Shown here one piece after another: positions 21,501 to 35,400 of a stretch of 64,000 bases of DNA (its first letter is position 1; each line of letters opens with the position of its first letter). The stretch lies in NCBI GenBank assembly GCA_013398955.1, contig VWPU01014174.1, forward strand, positions 26,232 to 90,231. Reading direction: 5' to 3'. Source of the stretch: Callaeas wilsoni. Taxonomy: Eukaryota > Chordata > Aves > Passeriformes > Callaeidae. The translations under genes and the position numbers were made by a program. A model generated the notes under the pieces. The model worked only from the letters and a program-made list of their open reading frames with translations. It was not told the origin of the DNA and searched no databases.

Positions 21501-24500
21501 GTCCTTGTCCCCTCCCTGTGTCCCGGCGCTGCAGTGGTGGCCCGGAGCGCTCCCGAGGAGACCGTGACCAGCAGCTTCGCCTCCTTCATCCACGCGGCCC
21601 GGCCCGAGCACTTGTCGCAGACCGTGCGGCAGCGGAGCAAGAGGATGATCCTGGACAGCATCGGCGTGGGGCTCGTGGGCAGCACCACGCGCGTCTTCGA
21701 CATCGCCCTGCGCTACTGCCGGGTAGGGACAGCCCCGCCACCGCCACCGCCACCGGCACCGCCACCGCCACCGGCACCGCCACCGGCACCGCCACCGGCA
21801 CCGCCACCGTCAGGGCTGATCCCGGCGGCTGCCGGGGCTGGGGGTGCCTGGCACCATCCCCGCTCCCTCCAGGGCTCGCCTGACATTCCCTCCTTTCCAC
21901 AGGAGCTCTATTCCTCGGTGGCCGTGAGCTCTGTCTATGGAAAGCCAGGAGTGAAGCTCTCCCCGACGCTGGCAGCCTTCACCAACGGCGTGGCGGTAAG
22001 GCTGGATCTTCCCGGGGATCTGTGCTCCCTGCTCTTCCAGGGGAATCTGTGCTCCCGGCTCCTCCAGGGGAACCTGTGCTCCCTGCTCTTCCAGGGGAAT
22101 CTGTGCTCCTGGCTCTTCCAGAGGGATCTGTGCTCCCTCCTCTTCCAGGGGGATCTGTGCTCCTGGCTCCTCCAGGAGGAGGGAGCACAGGGGAACCTGT
22201 GCTCACAGCCCTTCCCGGGGATCTGTGCTCCCGGCTCCTCCAGGGGAATCTGTGNAGGAACCCGTGCTCCCTCCTCTTCCAGGGGAATCTGTGCTCCCTC
22301 CTCTTCTAGGGGAATCTGTGCTTCCTGCTCTTCCAGAGGGATCTATGCTCCTGGCTCCTCCAGGGGAACCTGTGCTCCCTCCTCTCCCGGGGGGATCTGT
22401 GCTCCCGGCTCCTCCAGGGGAACGTGTGCTCACAGCCCTTCTAGGGGAATCTGTGCTCCCTCCTCTCCCGGGGGGATCTGTGCTCCCGGCTCTTCCAGGG
22501 GAACCCGTGCTCACAGCCCTTCCAGGGGAACCTGTGCTCACAGCCCTCTAGAGGGATCTGTGCTCCTTCCTCTTCCAGGGGGATCTGTGCTCACAGCCCT
22601 TCCAGGGGAATCTGTTCCAGTTTTTCCAGGGCAATCTGTGCTCCCGGCCCTTCCAGGGGAATCTGTTCCGGTTTTTCCAGGGGAATCTGTGTTCCTGGCT
22701 CTCTCAGGGGAATCTGTGCCCTGTGGTGCCAGGAATCAGCATTCCAGGAAACAGAGTGGTCACTGATGGGGGACAAAAGCCGGGAATCTCGTGGCCGAAG
22801 CGCCCATGGGGGCACTGAGTGGAGGCTTTGGCAGAATTTCCTCAGGAATATCAGCAAGGAGCCCTCATTTCCCCAGCGTCCAGCCACACCCACCAGCACG
22901 TCCTTGTCTCTGTCTCCCTGGCAGACTCATTCCATGGATTTTGACGACACCTGGCACCCTGCCACTCACCCCTCCGGGGCCGTCCTGCCCGCTCTCCTGG
23001 CAGCTTCCCAGATGCTCCCTCCGAGCACCAAACCCAACGGCCTGGATTTCCTGCTGGCATTCAACGTGGGCCTGGAAGTGCAAGGGAGGCTCATGCACTT
23101 CTCCACTGAGGCTCACGACATTCCCAAAAGGTAAGGCTCCTGTTCTTCGCCGAGGAGGAAGAGGCTTGGTGAGTCTGGATTTTAAAATGTTAGTTTAGGT
23201 TAAGCCCAGTTTCAGTCCAGTTTAATTTAGCTTTACCTGAGGGTGCAGCCTTACTGAGAGCCAAATGCCAGAGGCGATTGCACAACATACTTATTTGGTG
23301 ATTTCCAGGGATTTTGCCTCAAAAATAACCCTCAGGAGGACTCCCAGGGAGTCTGCAGTGCCATCGCCTGACCCAGCCAGGGCAGGATCCCAGAGCCAGG
23401 CAGAGCCTGGTGGTGGGCACAGCCCCTGGACCAACCGCTGCCACCAGCAGTGCCCTGGTGTGATCTGAGGGATGGAATCAAGCAGGAACGGTTCCCTTGG
23501 GTGTGTTTGAGGCTGAATTATTTGTCTGAGGGATAGAAAGTTGGCTGTGTGGACACAAGCCGTGGCACCTCCTGGAGAAAGTTCTTTCTGGAGATGCTGA
23601 GATCCCCCTGGTGTCTCTGAGGAGGTTTCAAGCAGAAACTCAGTTTTCAGTGTTAATTTATGTTAACTAACTCTAAATTTAGAGTTAAACTAAACTCTAG
23701 TAAAACTTTGACTTGAGTTAATTTATTAGTTAAAATTTATGGTTAGATTTGGAGTCAGGTGAATCCCACCTGCACCAGAGCCACGAGGGAGTTCCACTGG
23801 CTGATGGGCCCCTCATTTTCCATTAATTTTTCCATGGGAGGGGTGCTTTGGTGTTTCCTGTGCCAGGCAGCCAGAGCTGCTCATTCCTGCCATCCCCCTG
23901 CAGGTTCCACCCTCCCTCGGTGGTGGGCACCCTGGGCAGTGCCGCGGCCACGGCCAAGCTGCTGTCCCTCAGCTCGGCCCAGTGCTGCCACGCCCTGGGC
24001 ATCGCCGCGTCCCTGGCCGGGGCGCCCATGGCCAACGCTGCCACCCAGGCCAAGCCGCTGCACGTCGGGAACGCCACCCGCCTGGGCTTGGAAGCGGCTC
24101 TGCTGGCGGCCCGAGGGATGGAGGCCAACCCCTTGATCCTGGATGATATCCCCGGCTGCTCCGGCTTCAGCGCCTTCTACAGCGTCTACCAACCCAAACC
24201 GCTGTCCACACCCAGCGAGCACCACGAGTTCCTGCTGGAAAAGCAGGATATTGCCTTCAAGCGATTCCCAGCCCACCTGGGGATGCACTGGGTGGTGGAT
24301 GCTGCCTTGTCCGTCCGGAACCTCTTCATCAACTACGCGGGGTCCTTCTCTCCCTCTCTGATCCGCACCATTGTGCTGAAGATCCCGGTGTCCAAGTACA
24401 TCAACCGGCCTTTCCCCAGCTCGGAGCACCAGGCGAGGCATTCCTTCCAGTTCAATGCCTGTGCTGCCCTGCTGGATGGAGAGGTGGGCCTGGGCTCCTT

Positions 24501-24822
24501 CTCCGAGAGCAGCATCCACCGGCAGGAGCTCAGGGAGCTGCTGGACAAGGTGGTGGTGGAGCACCCTGAAGACAACGTGGCCAACTTTGACAAGATGTAC
24601 GGAGAGGTGGCCCTGCTGCTGCACAGCGGGGACGTCCTGACGGGCAAATGTGACACTTTCTATGGGCACTGGAGGAAGCCCCTGAGCAAAGAGTCGCTCC
24701 TGAAGAAGTTTCGGGCCAACGCCTCCCACGTGCTTCCAGAAGAAAAAATAGAAGCCATCATCACTCTGGTGGACAACCTGGAGAACCTGTCAGACAGCTC
24801 CCAGCTGGCCTGCAGCCTGTGA
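18550..24822 (+). CDS. ACOD1: cis-Aconitate decarboxylase (itaconate synthase), 6 exons
   Basis: Exons: 18550-18570, 19135-19189, 21535-21722, 21903-21995, 22925-23130, 23904-24822 (TGA 24820-24822), giving 493 residues against 481 in human. ACOD1 converts cis-aconitate to itaconate in mitochondria of activated macrophages. The last four exons match the MmgE/PrpD family closely. Known active-site positions are kept: D124 and H134 in the MDFDDTWHPATH motif, H190 in FHPPSVVG, K238 in AKPLH, H312 in FPAHLGMHW and the Tyr of KYINRPFP. Exons 1 and 2 are inferred from phase: MVYSTFQ (phase 0), then 55 nt after CTCTCCTCTAG ending in phase 1, which fits exon 3. They give a basic, serine- and alanine-rich leader that looks like a mitochondrial presequence. 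The exon-2 donor (GTTTGT) is weak, so these two exons are less certain than the other four. Confidence 0.9.
19720..19895. repeat. AT-rich degenerate repeat in ACOD1 intron 2
   Basis: Irregular reiterations of TTTATTAACTTATTTTAAAA-like sequence. No coding signal. Confidence 0.5.
21728..21810. repeat. CCACCG/CCGGCA simple repeat in ACOD1 intron 3
   Basis: Hexamer-like CCGCCACCGGCACC tract immediately after the exon-3 donor at 21722. Confidence 0.85.
22005..22740. repeat. About 30-bp minisatellite in ACOD1 intron 4, with an N
   Basis: More than 20 imperfect copies of GGGAATCTGTGCTCCCTGCTC-like units between the exons ending at 21995 and starting at 22925. An N at 22255 marks a collapsed or gapped point. 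Frames on both strands stay open through the array but have no gene-like composition. Confidence 0.9.
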
Positions 24823-26047
24823 GGGCACAGCACGGGGGCTTGGTGAGGGGCTTGTTCTGGTGAAACTCTGATTCCTTTCTTCATTGGTGCTTTCCTATTG
24901 ACTCCCAAGGACAGGGAAGTTCCCACTCCTTCCAGTAGATAATTCCAAAGGAACCCACGAGGCAGGATGTGTGTCTGGGTTGCACACAGAGTAAACTTCA
25001 GCTCCTCGTTGATGCTGGCTGAGGAACTGAAAGGCCACCACAAATTTAAAAAAAATCCCATGGAAGTCTCTGAGAATCCTGGGGTATCATCCAGTTCTCC
25101 AGAAGGAACAGTGCCTATGCGTTTTTTATAGCTGGATTCCAAGCTTTTTCTGGGCAGAACGCCTGACTGCCGAGTCTGGGAAGAGGAGGAAGTTCAGCTG
25201 CAGAGCCTGTGCTTTTCTTAGTGCTCCACTGGGCAATTTTGGGATTATGGTCAGGCAGTGCCGCTGGCCACAGGAAAAACCCGTCATTGCTGCAAACAGC
25301 CCTGCCTGCAGAACTCCCCAGCAGAGAGGGATTATTTTCCTTTCCAGTGAAAGCCTCCTGTTTCTCCAGCCCTTGGGAAGTGTTTGCCACTTCTCTGTGT
25401 ACAGAGGATGGTTTGAGGACCGTTGAGACCTGGATGTCTTTTCTGAAGGAAAGACAGTCACTACGTGAGGAATCCTACATCAGTACCATACCCCAAGAGG
25501 TGATCCCTGCCCATCCCAGGGCTGGCCACACCATCCCTCCTGGCTTTCCCAGGTTTCCCTGTTCAGAGCTGGCTCACCACGTGGCCCATGGGCACCTCTG
25601 GGAGGTGACTTGGGCACACACACTGTGACTCCCATTGGGAAATTCCTGTTTCCCTTCCCTGAGAGGAGAGGAAGTTCATGGAGACTCGGGACATAGCTCA
25701 TCTTTCCAGCTGGGATGAAATCTGTGCTCCTGAGCAGTCATTCCCTGAAAGGCTCCTTCTCCTGCATCTTTCCTCGGCAGTGAGACGGAGAACTCAACAT
25801 TTCTCCACGTGAAACACTGGGATTGTTGATACAAAGGGCTCCTTTCCAATACAATCATGATAAAAGTGTGGAATTTGCTGTGGAAATTAGGGCTCGAGAG
25901 GGATGAGACCCAAGCAGACAAGAAGGAAGTTCCTTTTCTCTTGGTGGTCATGGTTTGTGCAGGGAATGAACCATCTGGAAGAAAACTGTTTTCTCACCTG
26001 TTAATCCGCTCTCTCCCACTGTCCAATATTCACAATGCATCTTGCTG

Positions 26048-26053
26048 AATAAA
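26048..26053 (+). terminator. Likely poly(A) signal of ACOD1
   Basis: AATAAA about 1.2 kb downstream of the ACOD1 stop codon, the first canonical plus-strand signal I saw. The stretch 24823-26047 between them has no other coding homology and is best read as 3' UTR. Confidence 0.45.
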
Positions 26054-26059
26054 GAATGG

Positions 26060-28020
26060 AATTAAATTCATTTTCTCAGTAAAAATTTATGTTGCATTAT
26101 ATAAACCATCAGTTTTAATTGGAATACTCATAATATAGAGGCTTTTCCAATAGATGGGGAGCCCAGCAGAGGTTGGGACAGGAACAGCTGGAATGCTGGC
26201 CTGTGGCCAGTGGTTTCTCCAGGGAAAAACATTGAGCCCCACAGTTATTTTTCCTGGAGACAACAACAACCATCAGCCAGCAAAGCCTCCAGTGCTCCAA
26301 CACCATCACTCCAAGAGAAGTTCCTCCATCAGCAACAAATTCCAAATACTTGCTGAGTTTCCATGACAAGTTTTGAGTTTGCCATCGTTTGGGTCAGGTG
26401 TGAGATCCCCAAATGTGTCATTCCATGTTTCACACTCCGGTGGATGGGAAACCCACGGAGCCAGTGCCCTTCAGGCCAGCTCAGCACTTAAAGGGATCAA
26501 TGTGTGGGACAGGACCGAGATGGGCTCCAGTGGAGGGAACAAAACCCTCTCCCGTGGCCTTTGACCCCCTCCCATGAGCACCGACCCTCTCCCGAGGGGA
26601 TCAACCTTCTCCTGTAGGCTTTGACCCTCTCCCACGGGCGGCGACCCTGTCCTGTAGGGATTGACCCTCTCCCGTGGGTTTTGACCCTCTCCCGTGGGCA
26701 GGATCCCCGGTGGGGTCCCGCGTCAGCCGGACGCGGCCGGGGGCCATCAGCACCCTGGAGAGCAGCCGCCGGATGCTCCGCGGGCGCCGGGGCCGAGGGG
26801 ACTCGGCTCGCGGGGGTCCCTCCCTGACATCCCTTCCCAGATCTCCATTCACAAGATAAAGGTGAGGAGATGCCCGTGGTGGCTTTCTCCCATGACATTC
26901 CTGTCTTTAGTTGCCACAAATGACTCAATGGAAAGCAGCTCATCCCCGCTGATCATCTAAAGCACTGAATATTTTGCGACTTTGCCTTTTTTCGCACCAT
27001 GCAGAATTTTGGATTTCCCACGAAATTCCAGCAAGGAAAAAATGAGTACGAGTCAGAGCTTGTTTCAATTTTATAGAGGATTTGGACTGTAGAGGTCGGA
27101 AGAGTCCTCCCTCCTTTCCAGCGCTGTTCCCGTGAGGATAACAGTGCTACCTCGGTGTGGCCAGCCTCGGAACTGCTCTGCCTGAGAATCCCCAGTCCTT
27201 CCTTGCTTTATACTTTTAAAATAACTTTGAAATGGCTTTTTAAATAACTAAAGAAAGAAGAAAACGTAGGACAGTCCCACAAGTAACCAGATGCCATCAG
27301 AGTCAGGCTCCTCTGTGTCTGACCGTCCTCAATCCCTGCATAAATCCAGGTGAACTCCTGGACTTCTGGCACTCTGCCCTTGATGTAGGCACCCCATCCC
27401 TGCTTTTTCCAATCCTGGGTGACAGAAACCCCACAATTACGGATATAGAGCTGAGGATGAAACTTGGAGCTTCAGTGTCAGGAGTGTTTGAGTGTGAATG
27501 CGAGGCCAAATTCCCAAATCCCAGGCAAGAAGTGTGTTTGGACAGTCAGAACAGGATTTAAACCTCTGGCTGAGTTGGAGAGGCACCAGCACCAGGCAGC
27601 TTGAGACGAGAAACAGGAGGATGAGGAAGGGAGACAGAAATTTCCAACTGTGGAAATGTGACTCTGAAGAGGAAAGAAGTGACAGATGGACAGTGTAGGA
27701 ATGAGGAATTCAACTGCAGCAAAAGAGATAGCAGGAATTAGTGAAAATGTCCTGACATTTGCAGTGAAGCAGCTGCAGGACAGATCTTTCCAGGAGGCCA
27801 CGAAGTCTCCATGACAGAGATGTATAAAAGCAGGATTCACACCCAGAGCAGAGCAGGCTGCCTTGGGAAAACTTCCAATGGCCTTGCAGCCCTACTTTGT
27901 GGCTGGATTTGAGGCTTGTCCCAGGTTTACACAATTAAAGCTTGGATCTGTAAATGGGCCAGCCAAACCTGGCCTCTGCATCCCGTCTCCTGCTGGGACA
28001 CAGGCGGAGCATGGGCTGTG
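26060..28020. other. Convergent intergenic region between ACOD1 and GLOD5
   Basis: Contains the 26535-26700 minisatellite and a CpG-rich block at 26700-26860. No gene recognised and no clear minus-strand AATAAA for GLOD5. Confidence 0.55.
26535..26700. repeat. Minisatellite of TTGACCCTCTCCCGTGGG-like units
   Basis: About eight short imperfect copies (roughly 18-20 bp), followed directly by a CpG-rich block at 26700-26860. Confidence 0.8.
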
Positions 28021-28021
28021 C

Positions 28022-29868
<1,847 letters not shown>

Positions 29869-30229
29869 TCAGAGCCCCTGGCTGGGGCCAGGTGTGGGGG
29901 ACCAGCTGGGTGACCTCGCTGAGGCTGATGTCCCCGAGCTCCCAGCGCACAAACCCGTGCGCACCAAGGATGGGACCGCGCGTGTGATCCTTCCTCCAGC
30001 CCCCTCTGGGGTCCTCCCAGGTGCGGACACTCATCCAGGTGGAGCCAAGCCTGAGAGCGGAGACAAACTGGGGCCTGGCAGAGCAGCAGGGAACATCTGG
30101 GGACATTTCCTGTCATTTGTCTTTAAGCTGCCAGATGTCACCACCGGGCAGAGGGTGAGGCCAGGGGCTCAGGGTGATGCAGCACCAAGGTGGGGGGACT
30201 CACCAGCCTGGGGTCACAGAGCTCCTTGG

Positions 30230-30375
30230 TGGTTTAGGTGGGGTTCAGATCCTCTGGCACTGCCCCTGGCTTTTAGGGACATGGGTTAGGGAGGTGTTGG
30301 CAGAGCTGGGGGAATGGTTGGGCTCAATGATCTCAGAGGGCTTTTCCAGCCTAAATGATTCCATGATTCTGTGTG
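30230..30375 (+). mobile_element. CR1 LINE 3' fragment
   Basis: TTTTAGGGACATGGGTTAGG ... CTTTTCCAGCCTAAATGATT then CCATGATTCTG. Confidence 0.85.
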
Positions 30376-31527
30376 GGAAGTGGTTGGTGAGGAGAGATCC
30401 CACAGCCCTACTGACACAGGAGCAGGGTCAGCATAAAATCAGGTGCACTTTCACTCCTGCTCATTGCAGCCAGAGGAGCCTGTTTGGAGCAAGATCCCAT
30501 TATCCCGTTCCATGGCATGCCCTGGACGGTGCCCAGTGACCGCACCAGTTATGGAGGAGCCATCAACAGGCCCAGAGGAATTCCTGCCCCTCCTTGCTGG
30601 TGTTTGGTGTTCAACAACCCCGGAGCAACCCGGCTCAATCCCTCTGCAAATCCCTTCACCCCGGGCGTCCTCCAAGGTGCTCCCAAATTGCAGCACCTTC
30701 GTGTCCCAGCCTACAGCTCCCACCTCCTGCCCTCTCCTCCCAGGTGAGCCCCTGAGCCAAAACCTGGAAGGAAACGGGGCTGCAAAATTCCTGTTACCTC
30801 CAGAGGGATGAAGAGCTGGGAAGGCAGCACTGAATGTTCCTCTGTGACTGTCCTCTTCCTGCTGGGAGCAGCCACGTCACGGGACAAAGGGAGGGAATAA
30901 TGAGATAGGAAACACGAGCTCTAAACATTGCTCCCTGCAGAGGTGGACCTTGACCCAAAGGCCAACTGTTTGAAAAATCCCAGAAAAATAACCTGGATTT
31001 TTCCCTTGACAAGGGAAAGCTAGGTTTATGTGCTGGTTTAAAGCTTCCACTGAAGAAGCCAGGATATCCCTGGAGAAGAGGGGCTGTCCAAACAGCCATG
31101 GCAGCCTCCCACCTCCCTGGCAGTGGACAGGAAATCTTGCCTCCAGGATAATTTCCTAACACGCCAAGTAAATAAAATAATCTTTGCCCTGTGAGGCAAG
31201 TAGCAAGGAGTTCAAACTCTTCAGTTATTTAGGGAGAAGGTTGTGAAGGACGACAAGTGAGCCCCATGATCATCCCAAGAAACAGAGACATTTAAAGAAT
31301 GACAATATATTGGTGGATTAGTGTAGGAAGATTCCTAGGAAAACAGGATAAAAGCAGGCAATTCCCTGAGTGATCAGTTTGGATCTCTAGAACCACACAT
31401 TTTTCTACTCCAGTTGAAATGTGAGCAAATCTGAGCTAAAAGCAATAAATCCATTAATATTTACAGCTCTGGACTTTCATCTGCCAGAGGACTTTCAGTG
31501 GAGAGCTGTGGAGCGGTGGTGCCTGTC

Positions 31528-32100
31528 GGGATACCTGGATGTGGGAACACCTCTCACACGGAATATCTCCATGTGGTTTACCCCTGGTTTAATCCTGTTG
31601 GGATACCTGGCTGTGGGACCACCTCACACACGGAATATCTCCAGGAGGTTTAACCCTGGGTTAATCCTGTTGGGATACCTGGATGTGGGAACACCTCTCA
31701 CACGGAATATCTCCATGTGGTTTACCCCTGGTTTAATCCTGTTGGGATACCTGGATGTGGGAACACCTCACGCATGGAATGTCTCCATGTGGTTTAACCC
31801 TGGTTTAATCCTGTTGGGATACCTGGATGTGGGAACACCTCACACATGGAATGTCTCCATGTGGTTTAACCCTGGTTTAATCCTGTTGGGATACCTGGAT
31901 GTGGGAACACCTCACACATGGAATGTCTCCATGTGGTTTAACCCTGGTTTAATCCTGTTGGGATACCTGGATGTGGGAACACCTCACACATGGAATGTCT
32001 CCATGTGGTTTAACCCTGGTTTAATCCTGTTGGGATACCTGGATGTGGGAACACCTCACACATGGAATGTCTCCATGTGGTTTAACCCTCTGGTTTAGCA
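31528..32100. repeat. 72-bp minisatellite, 8 copies
   Basis: Unit begins GGGATACCTGGATGTGGGAA and recurs every 72 bp from 31528. Because 72 is a multiple of three, a plus-strand frame stays open for over 220 codons; this is a repeat artefact, not a gene. Each unit carries minus-strand ATTAAA and lies just downstream of the EXOC1-paralogue stop. Confidence 0.9.
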
Positions 32101-32472
32101 CAGGCTCACTGTGACATTCGAGCACAGAAAAGAAGGAGAAAGTCCATGGAGAGAAGATGCTTTTCCATTGGGAATGGTCTGCTGAGGGGATGTGGCACCG
32201 GTGCTCACTTTGGTGGAAATCTGAGGCTTGGAAGGTCATTTCCTAGTGGCAAAATGGTTTCTTGGAGCAGGGAAGTTGTGGTTCGGGTCCGACAACTCCA
32301 ATTCCCCAGGGGAGATTTAGTCCAGGACCAAAAAGTCGGGGGGACTTTGGGATTAAGTTCAGGGTAGGAACCCAAATATCCAACTTGGGAATGGTTTTGT
32401 GTTCAGCTCCTTGAAGGTGTGGCTCCAGACAAGGATTCCTGAGCTCCTCCCAACATCCAGGGAGGGATTTCC

Positions 32473-35400
32473 CTACATGTTGGACACGGTGATGGAGTTG
32501 AAGTAGCTCAGCAAGTCCTCCATGGTGAAGTCCAGGGCAATCCCCGCTCCTGCATAGCAGCGTTGGATGAGCTCCTCAAACTCCTGGTACTGCCGGATGA
32601 ACTCCTGCTCCATGGCCTGCCACACCACCTGGAAAACCAGAACCCCTGCTCCATGGCCTGCCACACCACCTGGAAAACCAGAACCCCTGCTCCATGGGCT
32701 GCCACACCACCTGGAAAACCAGAATTCCAGCTCCATAGCCTGCCACACCACCTGGAAAACCAGGATTGCAGCTCCATGGCCTGCCACATCACCTGGAAAA
32801 CCAGGATTCCTGTTCTGTGGCCTGCCACGCCACCTGGAAAAGCAGACCTCAGCTCTTGCCCCTGCCCCTGCAGCCATAAAGGCAGTACTGTCCTGAATCC
32901 CAAACCATCCCAGTGTCACACCCATCCCACTCCAGTTACCGGCAGAAGATTTTCCTCTGGGGACAGATATTTGCGGGTTTTCCTGTAAAGGGTCTCCAGG
33001 GCTCTTTTGACTTCCTTGCCAGGATATTTTTCGATGACTTTCCGGAGTTCCTGCTTGCTGTAGGCCAGCTGGAAGCTGACCTCCTCTTCCTTCACTCCCT
33101 GAGCCAGGCGGGCTTTCACTCCCTCAAAGAAATGCTGGAAAGGGAAGGAGACATTCCATGGTGAGCCATCCTAAGGTGGATTCCTGTGTCAGGGCTGACA
33201 CCTGATCGGTGTCCTCAGTTCCCTTGCCATGTCTAATTCTGTTGAAATGCACAAGTGGGGAGTGTTTAATGAAGTACTGGAGATTTTTGTCCTCCAGGAA
33301 AGCAGAGTTTAGGGAATTTTGTGGTTCTGTCCCCTCCCTGCTCAACAAGCAGCATCTCTAAGGGTTGCAGGCCCATGGAGCAATGGGGCTGCTGGAAAAA
33401 TCCCTCCTGTTCCTTGGTGCTCCTCCCAGTTTTCTCCCCACAGAGGGTTTGGAGCTGGGGGTGGGGATGGAGGATCCCAGAACCTGCAGAGGTGTAAAGC
33501 AAAACATAAATTTTTTCAGTTCTTGTGACATCTCTGCCACAGCTGGACAGGGCATTCCACATCTTCTGTAAAACAAGGGAATAATCCCTTCCTTCATCCT
33601 CCTGTGTTCAAACAGCCCAAGAATCTCTTTCGGTATTCTGGCTGCAACTTGGCAGTGGAGGAATACCCTAAATCCCAAGGATTTTAAGTTCCTAAATGTA
33701 TGGACTATTCCCAAGAACTAGGAGTGGGCTCCTGCACTACTTACACCTCTTTGCACCTTCTCTTGGTGAAGAGAAACTGAGGGAGATGGAGGAGGCCATG
33801 CCAGGATTTTGGGAAATCCAGGTGCCCTCATACCCCATTCACTTTGTTGTGAGCAATAAAATGATCCTTTCTGTGGAGAGTTGCCGGGATGAACCACACG
33901 TACTCACAGAGTTATTGGTGGAACTCCTTTTTTTGATTATTATAGGCCTGGTTATATACATTAGTCAGCTTGTTCACGAGCCACTTAGCAACTTAGGATT
34001 GGATAATAGCTATTATTATGCGTATAGTAATTAATGCGGATTGGCTATAGCTAAACAATCATGATTTTTCTTTATTCTTTTCTTGTGGTTACATGCTCCT
34101 GTTTTCTCATCCTGTCTTCCCATCTTGTTACTTTCTTACCAGTGACTTGGTTTCTTCTTTCTTGCTTATTCAGGATGATCAGGGTTGCTGAGGCCTGGGT
34201 TGTGCACATTCCAATGAGCAGCTCCCATGAGAAACTGCTCCCAGTATCCATTTTCTCTGAGAAACTGCTCAACAATTACTGAAACCTGGGTTGTGCATGT
34301 AGCTTAGCGCTGCATGTCCTTGCTCAGAGAGCCATTCTTCTACACCTTTCCATTGGAAAAGGGAGGGTTTGAAGCCATAGCAGAGCTCAGGTAGCACAAG
34401 ACATGGAGCTGATTCTCCAGCCAAGCCAACAAATGTTTGACAGCAACGACTGGAAACAAATTGGATGTAACAGGTCCCATAAATAATTCCAGCTGGGCTC
34501 CGTCTGCGAGACATTTTAGGAAGAGGGAAGGAGCGGAAGAGCCACGGTCTGGGGAAGGAGGGAATGTCTGATTGAGTTAGCAGAGCCAGATGCTCTTAGC
34601 TCAGTTAACAAAGCAGCCACTCGGGAAGTGGCTGGATGGATCAGCCCAGGCAGCCGTGAAAAAAGAACCGGGATCTGCCAGATGCCGGCACACAACCGGA
34701 GCGGGAATGGGAACAAACTGGGAACAAACTCCCCACCAGTGCTTTGGAATTCTGCCCCCCTTGTGTCTTGGTCCACCACCTGGGCAAGGGCACGAGGAGA
34801 AAGCAGCAGGAAAATGAAAAAATCCCGCACATGGTTTGGATTGTCAGTGAGAAGAGGGCGTGGGAAAGGCTTCCTTGTTGGCAGGCTGATCCCATTATCT
34901 GGATATAAGGAACTTTTTCCAGTGAGGACGAGCTGGGATAATCAATCAAACCTGCTCAGGGATGTGATAGAGTCCCACCACTGGAACTTTCAGGAAGTGA
35001 CAGGACAGGGAGCTGCAGAATCTCATCCAGGCAACCTCCCCAGTAAAGTTTGGACTGGATGATCCTTTGGGACCCCTTCCAGCCCGGGATTCTGTGATGC
35101 TGCTGAGGTGGGACTGCACAGCCAAACGCAGCAGCGGCCAGGGAAGGGAGCGCTGGACAGGACATTTCACATCTGCTGTAAAACAAGGGAATAGTCCATT
35201 CCTTTATACTCCTGTCTGTTCATACAGCCCAAGAATCTGTTTGGGTATTCCTGCTGCAATTTGGCTGTGGAGAAATACCCTAAATCCTAAAGATTTAGAG
35301 TTCCTAAATGTATGGACTGTTTCCAAGAACCAGGAATGGGCTCCTGCATTATTTACACCCCTTTGCACCTTCCCTTGGAGTCTGTGCTCAGACTGGGGGA

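Noticed and set aside
21435..22766. 443-codon plus-strand frame across ACOD1 exon 3
   Set aside because: Only 21535-21722 is exon. The rest runs through intron microsatellite and minisatellite and ignores the strong GT donor at 21723.
31421..32098. Plus-strand 225-codon open frame
   Set aside because: It is the 72-bp minisatellite read through. Openness follows from a unit length divisible by three with no stop in that frame.
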